From assembly GCA_902801625.1 (NCBI GenBank), contig CADCJI010000002.1:62001-126000 (forward strand): 64,000 bases of DNA, written 5' to 3'. Of the stretch, positions 49,601 to 57,800 are shown piece after piece. Both the position numbers and the translations under genes were made by a program. Every line of letters begins with the position of its first letter. Within the stretch, counting starts at the first letter, position 1. The stretch is from an uncultured Bacteroidia bacterium. Lineage in GTDB: Bacteria > Bacteroidota > Bacteroidia > Bacteroidales > F082. Under the pieces are notes generated by a model. It was not told where the DNA came from and did not search any database. It was given only the letters and a program-made list of their open reading frames with translations.

Positions 49601-51465
49601 AAAAGCCCGCCTTCAATCCCGACGATTGGAACTCCGCCCCGGTGGAGAAAGTGCCTACTGCACTTTCTCCATCCGTGGCTCCGTCGTCCAATCTCTCTTC
49701 CATCCTCGCTGTCGTGGGTGATGTCGAAGCCTCCGGCATCGACATCACGCCCACTTACTCGGAATGGCTGGCCATTGCCTTCGCTCTCGTGGCTGAGCTC
49801 GGGGAAGATGGCCGTGCCATCTTCCACCGACTCAGCCACTTCAATCCTGAATACGACTACAACGAAACCGACCGCCAGTATTCAAAATGCCTCAAAGACG
49901 GCAGCCGTGAAATTACCATCGCTTCGCTCTTCCACATCGCCCAGGCGCACGGTGTTGACATCGGCCACAAGCCGATGCCAACACCTGCTTCCTCACGAAT
50001 TCAAGTTGAGGAAGTTGAGGAAGATGAGGAACTGAGGAAAGCCAAACCGCTCAAATCTACCCTTTTGAATAGTTCAAACTCTCTGAACCAATCAACCTCA
50101 GCCCCCATCGGCACCTTCTCACAGTCTATCCGCAACCAACTTCCCGACATCCTGAAACGCATCGTGGCCGATGCCGTTTCAGAAGTCGACGCTGATCTGC
50201 TCATCCTTGGCTCGCTCACTGTCTTTTCGGCCTGCCTTCCCAACGTCTACGGCGTATATGATCGCCGCGAAGTCTTCTCCAATCTCTTTCTCTACGTCAC
50301 CGCCCAGGCATCGGCTGGCAAAGGACGGCTCTCCCTGTGCCGTCATCTCGCTGCGCCGCTGCATCGTGAACTCAGGGAGCAGTACCGCAAATCCATGGAG
50401 AAGTACAAACAAGACCAGGTGCAGTACGTCCTTAATAAGAAGAATGGCGATGCCAAGGAGCCTGAAGAACCTCCCTTCCTCACTTTGTTCATCCCTGCCA
50501 ATAGCACGGCCACCGTGGTCTATCAAACGCTCAACCAAAACAACGGTGTCGGCCTTCTGTTTGAGACAGAAGGCGACACCTTGGCCAACGCCTTCAATTC
50601 AGACCTTGGCAACTACTCCGATGGATTCCGCAAAGCGTTTCACCATGAAACGATTTCCTACCTCCGCAAGAAAGACCGTGAGTATGTCGAGATACAGAAG
50701 CCCAAGTTCTCGGCCATCCTTTCAGGAACGCCCGAACAGGTCTTCAATCTCATCCCCTCTGCTGAAAACGGCCTCTTCAGCCGTTTCATCTTCTATGTCA
50801 TGCCCACGGAAATCGTGTGGCACGACATGTTTGACGATTCTGATGGCCCCACTGCCGATGAGCTTTTTGAGGAAATCGGCAGGGACTTCTATAGCTTCCA
50901 TAAGCTGCTGACCGCCCAGACCGTCCGTTTCACGCTACAGCCTGAGCAGAAGCAACGCTTCAACGCGTTCTTCTCTCAGACGCAGCAAGAATACGCCGCA
51001 ATCTTTGGCAATGATATCATTGCCTCAGTCCGTCGTCTTGGTCTCATCCTCTTTCGCTTCGCGATGATCCTGACCGTCCTACGCCAAATGGACGATGGCA
51101 CCTTCCCGCCGCCTTCCGGCAGCGATGATGGCCAGCGTCCCGAGGCCGTTCTCACTTGTGCTGATGCCGACTTTGCCACCGCTCTCGCGATGGTCAAAGT
51201 CCTGCTGCAGCACACCGTCACCGTCTTTCAGGCCCTGCCTCGCAGGGCTGAAAGACGCTTCCGGCAAGACCGCCGCCAACGCACCGAAAGCCACATGCAA
51301 ACCTTCCTGGCCGCTCTGCCTGATTCCTTCGACCGTCCCACCTACCTGAAGACCGCTGCCGACCTTGGCATCAACGAGAAGACCGCTGAGCGGTACATCA
51401 CCGACCTTTGCAGGTCTGGCCAGCTCGACCATCCCGCCAGCGGCCAATACACCAAACCTTCCTAA
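49597..51465 (+). CDS. DUF3987 primase-helicase protein
   Basis: 622 aa. Residues about 45-125 (YSEWLAIAFALVAELGEDGR) resemble a primase C-terminal helical domain; the ATPase domain follows from about 170 with Walker A-like AQASAGKGRLS (about 230-240), Walker B-like VGLLFETEGDTL (about 311-322), then ILSGTPEQVFNLI and a C-terminal winged-helix tail (YLKTAADLGINEKTAERYIT). Likely replicative helicase of the island. ATGA overlap with the primase. Confidence 0.85.
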   Translation: MKKPAFNPDDWNSAPVEKVPTALSPSVAPSSNLSSILAVVGDVEASGIDITPTYSEWLAIAFALVAELGEDGRAIFHRLSHFNPEYDYNETDRQYSKCLKDGSREITIASLFHIAQAHGVDIGHKPMPTPASSRIQVEEVEEDEELRKAKPLKSTLLNSSNSLNQSTSAPIGTFSQSIRNQLPDILKRIVADAVSEVDADLLILGSLTVFSACLPNVYGVYDRREVFSNLFLYVTAQASAGKGRLSLCRHLAAPLHRELREQYRKSMEKYKQDQVQYVLNKKNGDAKEPEEPPFLTLFIPANSTATVVYQTLNQNNGVGLLFETEGDTLANAFNSDLGNYSDGFRKAFHHETISYLRKKDREYVEIQKPKFSAILSGTPEQVFNLIPSAENGLFSRFIFYVMPTEIVWHDMFDDSDGPTADELFEEIGRDFYSFHKLLTAQTVRFTLQPEQKQRFNAFFSQTQQEYAAIFGNDIIASVRRLGLILFRFAMILTVLRQMDDGTFPPPSGSDDGQRPEAVLTCADADFATALAMVKVLLQHTVTVFQALPRRAERRFRQDRRQRTESHMQTFLAALPDSFDRPTYLKTAADLGINEKTAERYITDLCRSGQLDHPASGQYTKPS

Positions 51466-51467
51466 CC

Positions 51468-51716
51468 ATGAAAGCAACCATCCACATCGAAACTTACACC
51501 ATGGCCGCGTACCGCGCCATCCGTCCCGCCGTCGTAGCCTCCAATCTCGGCTACTTTGGCGTGTGTGGCCTCACCATTTCGGCCACCATCAAACAATCCG
51601 ATTACGCCTACCTCGTCGATGTCGTCAACCATGCCGCGCAAAGCGCAGGCATACCTCGCACCGAATATGCCATCATCAATTTACAATCAATCCTAAAACC
51701 CTCTAAAAAATCATGA
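51468..51716 (+). CDS. Hypothetical protein, 82 aa
   Basis: Start at 51468, 2 nt after the DUF3987 stop. Small alpha/beta protein (MKATIHIETYTMAAYRAIRP). Overlaps the next gene by four bases. Commonly trailing the primase pair in such islands; role unknown. Confidence 0.55.
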   Translation: MKATIHIETYTMAAYRAIRPAVVASNLGYFGVCGLTISATIKQSDYAYLVDVVNHAAQSAGIPRTEYAIINLQSILKPSKKS

Positions 51717-51982
51717 CATACTACAAAATTCAAATCAGAACCACCTCTGCGCAAGGTTATTCAGCGCTTCAACCCATCCTGAGGAAGTCCAATGTCGTAA
51801 AGAGACACACCGAAATCATCATGAAATATGATGTCACTATTAAGACGAAGAAAGAAGATCTCGTTAACGATATCATAGCTAATTTTGAGGCCAATGGTGT
51901 TGACTCATCAGAGTTCTCAATCACATCCACGCCTTATGAGCGCAAGGCTCCCAAGAAACGCAAATCAAAAAGAACCCCGTAG
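51713..51982 (+). CDS. Basic hypothetical protein, 89 aa
   Basis: Begins MTYYKIQIRTTSAQGYSALQ, ends in a very basic tail (KAPKKRKSKRTP), suggesting nucleic-acid contact. ATGA overlap with the preceding gene. Confidence 0.55.
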   Translation: MTYYKIQIRTTSAQGYSALQPILRKSNVVKRHTEIIMKYDVTIKTKKEDLVNDIIANFEANGVDSSEFSITSTPYERKAPKKRKSKRTP

Positions 51983-52014
51983 GGGTGTCCCGACCTTAAT
52001 AAACCCTCGTAAAC

Positions 52015-52263
52015 ATGATTGAAATCATCGACGAAAACACCATCAGGACCTCCCCCTGGGGCATCGTCCGCTTCAAGCTGGCCCCCAAAGGGAGAAACGA
52101 TAGATGGATTTGTAGCCATTGCCTCCTTCTTCGCTCACAGACCGAAGAAGAGTGTGGCCAAATCCCTTGCTGCGCCTCTCGGCGTTCCGATGGTCTGAAT
52201 GGCTATTTCTCCATCCAATGCGTCCCCATCGAACCGCTGTTTCCTCCCAGCGCATTCAAATAG
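52015..52263 (+). CDS. Zinc-binding hypothetical protein, 82 aa
   Basis: CSHC near residue 33 and CGQIPCCAS near 47-55 form a probable zinc site. Last plus-strand gene of the island; ends two bases before a bidirectional terminator. Confidence 0.55.
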   Translation: MIEIIDENTIRTSPWGIVRFKLAPKGRNDRWICSHCLLLRSQTEEECGQIPCCASRRSDGLNGYFSIQCVPIEPLFPPSAFK

Positions 52264-52264
52264 A

Positions 52265-52324
52265 AAATGCCCTGCCATCCCTTCCCCTTTTTATACGGGT
52301 CTGGGGAATTACGCAGGGCATTTT
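52265..52324. terminator. Bidirectional terminator between convergent genes
   Basis: AAATGCCCTGC (52265-52275) pairs with GCAGGGCATTT (52313-52323), with an inner TTCCCC/GGGGAA. A-rich on the left and T-rich on the right, serving the plus gene ending at 52263 and the minus gene ending at 52346. Confidence 0.8.
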
Positions 52325-52345
52325 ATTTCTATACTCTATGAAAGT

Positions 52346-52693
52346 CTACATTTCTCCTGCCCAAGCCACACACTCAGCAACACCATTCTTGATAACCCAC
52401 ATCACCAATGTAATCTTTCCCATACCATCTAAAATGATATCCTTTTTGATTTGCTCATCCGTTGGCTTAGCCATCGTCTTTTGAGCTTTAGGATTAGAGT
52501 ACCATTCTCTTGAATAGCCTACCATATAATCCCAGAAATCTTCCAGCCTGCCACCTTTTATCAGGGCATCTTTCAAACCATCCCAATCTGCGGCCACAAT
52601 ATCGCCTACTCTTGGCGCACATTCAAACTCCGCCTCAATGCAACAGCTATCGTTTGCATGGCAGTCTCCATCAAGGTATATTCTAACTTTCAT
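52346..52693 (-). CDS. Hypothetical protein, 115 aa
   Basis: Start at 52693 (MKVRIYLDGDCHANDSCCIE) follows TTAAAAGAAAATGAT. N-terminal half is beta-rich with several Cys; the C-terminus is hydrophobic (ITLVMWVIKNGVAECVAWAG). Only 11 nt downstream of the 52705 gene, so co-transcribed with it. No family recognised. Confidence 0.55.
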   Translation of the reverse strand: MKVRIYLDGDCHANDSCCIEAEFECAPRVGDIVAADWDGLKDALIKGGRLEDFWDYMVGYSREWYSNPKAQKTMAKPTDEQIKKDIILDGMGKITLVMWVIKNGVAECVAWAGEM

Positions 52694-52704
52694 ATCATTT
52701 TCTT

Positions 52705-53280
52705 TTAATTGGTTTGATTGCTGCATTTTACAGCATATTCCCTTAAATCCTCATCAATAAATTTTATTATTCTTCTTTCAATAAGCTCTTTACATTCCCA
52801 AATAGTATTATGCAGTAATGCATGATGAAAACCTTTATTATACCCTATATTGCCCTGTCCGTTTCCCTCTGAACATGCACATAAGGCTTTATTATATAGC
52901 CTCTGCAAAAAAGCCTCGTCTATCTTAGGGCAAGGCTTAATTTGTCCAAAATAATCATACGCCTCTTTTTTTATAAACTCTATAGCCTTCATAGACCATT
53001 CATAATCACGAGATTCACCAGGACACTTTTGCAATAAACCAAACAACCTATCTTTCAATTCTTTATTCAAAGTATCATCTGCCAACTTATCAAAATCCTT
53101 TATGACATCAACTTTAATCTGAAAATCCAATTCAGTTGACGGCTGTTCCGCCCAATGAAGCGTCTTTTCAAAATAACCCGTTTCAATGTCGTTTAGTTTT
53201 TTTACCATTTGATTATATGGAGAATGGTCATCCCCAACAATCTCAAAAAACAAAGTAGTATAAACGCTTGTCCTGGACAT
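52705..53280 (-). CDS. AT-rich hypothetical protein, 191 aa
   Basis: Helical, with Lys/Asp/Glu and Cys residues (CSEGNGQGNIGYNKGFHHAL). Base composition is clearly more AT-rich than the primase module, suggesting a separate acquisition. Expressed from the promoter at 53309. Pairing with the small 52346 gene recalls two-gene accessory cassettes; no toxin or antitoxin motif is evident. Confidence 0.55.
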   Translation of the reverse strand: MSRTSVYTTLFFEIVGDDHSPYNQMVKKLNDIETGYFEKTLHWAEQPSTELDFQIKVDVIKDFDKLADDTLNKELKDRLFGLLQKCPGESRDYEWSMKAIEFIKKEAYDYFGQIKPCPKIDEAFLQRLYNKALCACSEGNGQGNIGYNKGFHHALLHNTIWECKELIERRIIKFIDEDLREYAVKCSNQTN

Positions 53281-53308
53281 TTATCATTAAGACATGATTA
53301 TGTTGCTG

Positions 53309-53316
53309 CAAAAATA
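53309..53316 (-). promoter_or_regulatory. Bacteroidota-type -7 box for the 53280-52346 operon
   Basis: Minus-strand TATTTTTG matches TAnnTTTG 28 nt upstream of the 53280 start. A TTG lies only 14 nt further upstream, so the -33 element is weak. Confidence 0.5.
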
Positions 53317-53388
53317 CAAAAAGTCTAACTCAATCTATAATCACCTGCATAAAAAGCAAAGGCAGTTTACATCAATCAAGGAAATAGT

Positions 53389-53640
53389 TTAATTCAACAT
53401 CGCCCCGCCATCTTCGATGTCCGGGGCTTTTTTGTCCGCCAGCACCAACAAGCTCCGAACCTCATTCAAAATCGGTTCTCGCTCGTCGATGATCTTCGTC
53501 AACTCCTCGGCATACTTTTTTACAGCCTCATCGGTCACGCCGTCGGCCAAGATGCTGTCCAGCCCTTCCAGCCTTTTCGTGAGTTCTGCAAGCTGCGCCC
53601 TCAATTCTATCAGGCGCAATACCAATAATTCATCGTCCAT
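53389..53640 (-). CDS. Coiled-coil hypothetical protein, 83 aa
   Basis: I start at 53640 (MDDELLVLRLIELRAQLAEL) because the upstream in-frame extension lies in the structured leader. The whole protein is helical and heptad-rich, ending KKAPDIEDGGAMLN. Driven by the promoter at 53855 through a long leader. Unknown. Confidence 0.6.
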   Translation of the reverse strand: MDDELLVLRLIELRAQLAELTKRLEGLDSILADGVTDEAVKKYAEELTKIIDEREPILNEVRSLLVLADKKAPDIEDGGAMLN

Positions 53641-53689
53641 GCCTTGATAATTTGCGGACAAAAAGAAGGCGTAAGTCAATCCGCTCCCT

Positions 53690-53811
53690 CTCCAAACTGG
53701 CTCTGGAAAACCATTTATAGCAAGGAACGAAAAGCTTACGCCTATTGGCGCAAGCTTCGTCGTTCTGTTCCCGCTATAAATTAGTTGAAATTTTCCAGAT
53801 TTCGTTTGGAG
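53690..53811 (-). repeat. 122-nt nested hairpin in the 5' leader
   Basis: Nested complementary arms: CTCCAAAC/GTTTGGAG (53690-53697 with 53804-53811), CTGGAAAA/TTTTCCAG (53703-53710 with 53791-53798), ATTTATAGC/GCTATAAAT (53713-53721 with 53773-53781), GGAAC/GTTCC (53724-53728 with 53767-53771) and AAGCTTACGCC/GGCGCAAGCTT (53732-53742 with 53747-53757, TATT loop). Could be a regulatory RNA, MITE-like element or recombination site. Confidence 0.75.
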
Positions 53812-53854
53812 CGAAACAGAGCGCAAAAGCTCTTTCTATGTCTTATTTCGCCTA

Positions 53855-53889
53855 CAAAGGTAAACCTTTTTCGGCTTTATTTGTCAAAA
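53855..53889 (-). promoter_or_regulatory. Canonical Bacteroidota promoter
   Basis: Minus-strand TTTTG (53889-53885), 22-nt spacer, TACCTTTG (53862-53855). It is the best consensus match in the window and would transcribe the nested hairpin and the 53640-53389 gene. The 340-nt stretch 53641-53980 contains only this leader and promoter. Confidence 0.75.
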
Positions 53890-53980
53890 CCAATAAAAAT
53901 CCCCTCTATCCTTCCTTCTGTTTTTCCCCATTTTCCTCAACTTCCTCATTTTCCTCAACTCGTTTTCGTGGGGAAAAACA

Positions 53981-54181
53981 TCACTCATCAATCCCGTACT
54001 TCTCTTTCTCCAGCTCCTCCTCCATGTCACCGTAGAACGGCATTCCCTTGGCCTTCCTGTCCTCTTCCATCCTTCGCCAGCCTCGGTCATTCTTCACGAG
54101 CTTCCTAATGGCCATCACCACAAAACCAATGGTGACAGCCATCAGGATAGCACTCACTATATAAGATACAGCATCCATCAA
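53981..54181 (-). CDS. Single-pass membrane protein, 66 aa
   Basis: One N-terminal transmembrane helix (YIVSAILMAVTIGFVVMAIR), then a charged cytoplasmic tail (KLVKNDRGWRRMEEDRKAKG). Starts immediately after the stop of the exported-protein gene at 54182, so the two are co-expressed. Confidence 0.65.
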   Translation of the reverse strand: MMDAVSYIVSAILMAVTIGFVVMAIRKLVKNDRGWRRMEEDRKAKGMPFYGDMEEELEKEKYGIDE

Positions 54182-54763
54182 TTATAGGTCATCAAGAGCA
54201 GACTGGGTAACAGTCTCTGTGTTTTTCTTATCAAAATAGCCCAATCTTACCATGCCTTGGCCGTATGAAGCACTTGTAACTGACAACTCTATGCTTCCCA
54301 AATCTGTGACGAAAACAGTATACCATTCAAGTTCTTCGTTGTGCAGTGCACTCATCTTTATTCCGTCACTGTCTGTTTTACCTGCATAACCAGTAAAATA
54401 CTCTCTTTCTGTCTCAGGCTCGCCATATTTTGTGGTTAGCAATGATTTGAGGTGTTCATAATCACCCATTAAAGATGCCCAAGTATCCTTAGCAGGGAAA
54501 AGGACGACAATTCTATTGACAACATCACAATTCTTTAATGTTGACACGCCAACAATGCAATCTTTAAAGCCTGCAAAATCTCCGCTGAGTAGAGACAGAC
54601 CGTCCTGTGTTCCTTCGCTCTTGAATCCCGCTTTCACCATGGCAGCGGTGTACGCTTTCAAGGTACCGTTAATCGGCACACCCTTGAACGACAGATGCTC
54701 TTCCTGAGCCATAACGCCTCCCATAATAACGAGGCAAATCAGTGTTAATAATGCTTTTTTCAT
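54182..54763 (-). CDS. Exported hypothetical protein, 193 aa
   Basis: Clear signal peptide (MKKALLTLICLVIMGGVMAQ). The mature region (LSFKGVPINGTLKAYTAAMV KAGF) has the pattern of Bacteroidales periplasmic proteins of unknown function. Followed directly by the membrane protein at 53981. Lies 39 nt downstream of the helicase operon end. Confidence 0.65.
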   Translation of the reverse strand: MKKALLTLICLVIMGGVMAQEEHLSFKGVPINGTLKAYTAAMVKAGFKSEGTQDGLSLLSGDFAGFKDCIVGVSTLKNCDVVNRIVVLFPAKDTWASLMGDYEHLKSLLTTKYGEPETEREYFTGYAGKTDSDGIKMSALHNEELEWYTVFVTDLGSIELSVTSASYGQGMVRLGYFDKKNTETVTQSALDDL

Positions 54764-54802
54764 AGTTCGTAGTTTTATTGATGATACATTATATTGATTG
54801 TT

Positions 54803-57800
54803 CTACTCTTCGTTTAATACAAAATCTTCTTCAGCCTTCCCACCCATCACCTGAATATCAAGCGAATCTGGCCCATATTTCAGAATGTACTTCTTTCCCA
54901 AAATGGTATTATAGACATTCACTGAATCATGACTGGTAACATAACTGTTGTCCTTGATGTAATCTCTAACCCCAAACAGCTTTTGCTCCATTTCATTATA
55001 AGGCAAATATTCACAACGGCCATTATGCTTCGCATATGCTCCAGTAATCTTGTTGATATATGGATTGTTTTTAATCCAACTAAACGGATGTACCACCACA
55101 AGATAATCCTGCGCCCTGCTTATGGCCACATTATAGATGTATTGCTTATAAAGCAAGCATTTCTCTCTCAGTTTGTTGTTCCGATTCATTATGCCATAAC
55201 TATTCGGATTACAAACAAAGAAAACAATGTCGCACTGTCCTCCTTGGAATCCATGAACCGTATCAGACACCACTTTTAACCTGGATGAAAAACCGTAGGA
55301 TGAGACCAGCTTATCCATCAAGATTGCCTGAGCTTTGTATGGCGAAATCAATCCTATGCTCCATTCTTGTTTCTGCTCCTTGCTGTTTTCAATATCAAAC
55401 TGCTTCAGCAGTTCCATCACCATTATCGCCGAATAGAAATGATAGCTACTTCCATGTAGCTTGAAAATCCTGTATGCATCTACCGATTTTACCAAAGGCA
55501 TATCGATGAACGTCACCGGCGTTTTCATAATAGTTCGAAACACACTCGGCAATTCCTTTTGTGTGTTCTCATCCCGAGAATGCTTTAGCTTTGACGAATA
55601 CGATAAATCGCTATAAAGCTGTCCTATTACAGGAACGCTGCGATGCTGTGTGTCAAGATTCTCTATGCTATCGAAAAAGCGGATTTCCCTTTGAGTATTG
55701 TCAAAGCTTGAAATCCCCATCATCTTATAGATGTTTTCATCCTGCACGTCAAAATTCTCCAGCTCATCATCGTTTATTTCAACGACTGGTGGTATCTGCA
55801 TCGGGTCACCTGCCACAATAAACTTAGCATCAGGGTTTGTTTTGTATATTGCCATGATTGCAAAGACAATGTAGTGCAATCCTATCATAGACGATTCGTC
55901 AAACACCACATAATCCCATTTGTACTCAAACAGCTTGCGGCTATTCTCCCCATCTCCTCCAGCCAATTCAAAATAAGGCAGTCTATGAATGGTTGATGCC
56001 ACGACAGAGATTTGATCTAACTCACTAACAGATAAATTGTCGGCATAGAACCCTCCCATTTCCTGTAGTTCATAACTAGTCACACCACTAAGACGCACGG
56101 CATCCACATTCATCCCTCCTTCGAGCAACTTCTTACATACCTCGTCAGACGCAGTATTTGTAGGAGTCAACACCAAGATATGCGCTTTGTTGCCCTGAGT
56201 AATTCTCTCAATAGTTCTCCCAATAGTCCAGGTTTTACCAGTACCAGGAGGCCCATAGATATAATGAATCGACGGCATTGCTTCTTTGATGTCCGTCCAT
56301 CGATCAAGATTGTCTTTATCGTTATTACTAAAGGCATTAAGCAGACGATTAACCAAATTGATAACAGGAGTATACTGAAACTCAATCCTTGTAACACTCG
56401 TCAGCTTCTCAATGATTGTTTGTGGCATCGGGTTGCTCGTCAAGATTTGAAGCTTCTGGCCAACCCTTGAAACACCTTCTATATTGATATTATCAGAAGC
56501 ATCCTCGCCATTATACCACAATCTAATAATTGCACCATCTGATTCAGAAATGCCTTCAGGAATATATTTGCTGGCACCATCCAATAAGAAGAAGCGGTCG
56601 CTGTTTTTCTCAGCCTCGATGGATGTGAATGAAACAGTCGCTTTATTATCCGATGACAACTTTTCTGAGTATGTTGCCATCAAAGCAATGTAGTACCTAA
56701 ACCAATCGTATGAATACCGCTGACAAGAATTGATTGTTTCAACCAATTCTTTCCTGCTACCCTTCAGCTTAGCCTCCGCTTCCAATCTCTGCCTTAATTC
56801 TTCCTCCATTTTCTCCTTGTCATAGTCATACGAAATACCCAGTTGGCCTGCACCACCTTCGTCAACTTCTTCCTTTTGGCCATCATTTTCCTCTTGTCCA
56901 TCAGTGTTCTCCAAATACTCTCTTATCGGTTCGTAATCCCTATCCAACGCGGCAGTATCCTTTGCGCCTTCTTGATTCCGACTCTGTTTTTCCCGAATCA
57001 ATTCCTTTAGCAATCTGACAATCTCTTCGTCAGTACATAGCTTTCTGGCCTCTTCCATAGCGTCATCGGCAGTCATCATCTCTGTTTTAAGCTTTAACAG
57101 CGAAATCAGACTGATTGCCTGTGGACTTGTCGTGTCATATTGCTCATCGAGTTCAGTTACCATAAGCTGGCTCGGAACGAATACATCTCCGCTCTTTGAA
57201 TAAAGCCAAGGCTTATTGATAAGACTCCACAACAATCCAGACATAAACCTGTCATATTTCCCATGCCTACTATATAATGCAAATGGGAAATTCTTATCAT
57301 TCTCAATGATGCTCAGCACAGAGTTCCATATCTCCAAAGAAGATTCCTTTGTCATGGATGCCATTCTCTCGTAAAACATCGGGAAAGAATAATCCACAAT
57401 ATAACGGCTGCTTTGAGTAATACCATGCTCCTCTTCAAGTTGTTTCATGTACTCTTTATCAAAGCAATAGAACCAACCTTTTGACTTCAGTCTAAGATGC
57501 TTGCTTACTCCTAGCTCCATTAAAAACTTTATAATGTTTTCATACCCCTCATCTTCGAAAATATCCTCAATACTTTCCTCATCCAACATGTAAACCGACT
57601 CCTTGCTATCCCTAAAATAGTCCAGCAACTCATCAGATTGAATATACACATCATCCGCACTACATCTATACACTTCTCCGTTTGGCCACCCCCCACTTGT
57701 AATATCAACAGCATTGATAAAGGCTTTATCCTTAATCAAACTGATATAACTCTCTTTTTCGTTGTTCGGACATATTTTATAATACTCATAAAACTTCCTA

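Noticed and set aside
52346-53280. Toxin-antitoxin pair
   Set aside because: Gene order and spacing fit, but neither protein shows a toxin fold or antitoxin DNA-binding motif that I can point to.
53402-53433. Plus-strand terminator-like hairpin (GCCCCG...CGGGGC plus T-run)
   Set aside because: It lies inside the coding end of the minus-strand 53640 gene with no plus-strand transcript upstream; probably coding sequence for KKAPDIEDGGA.
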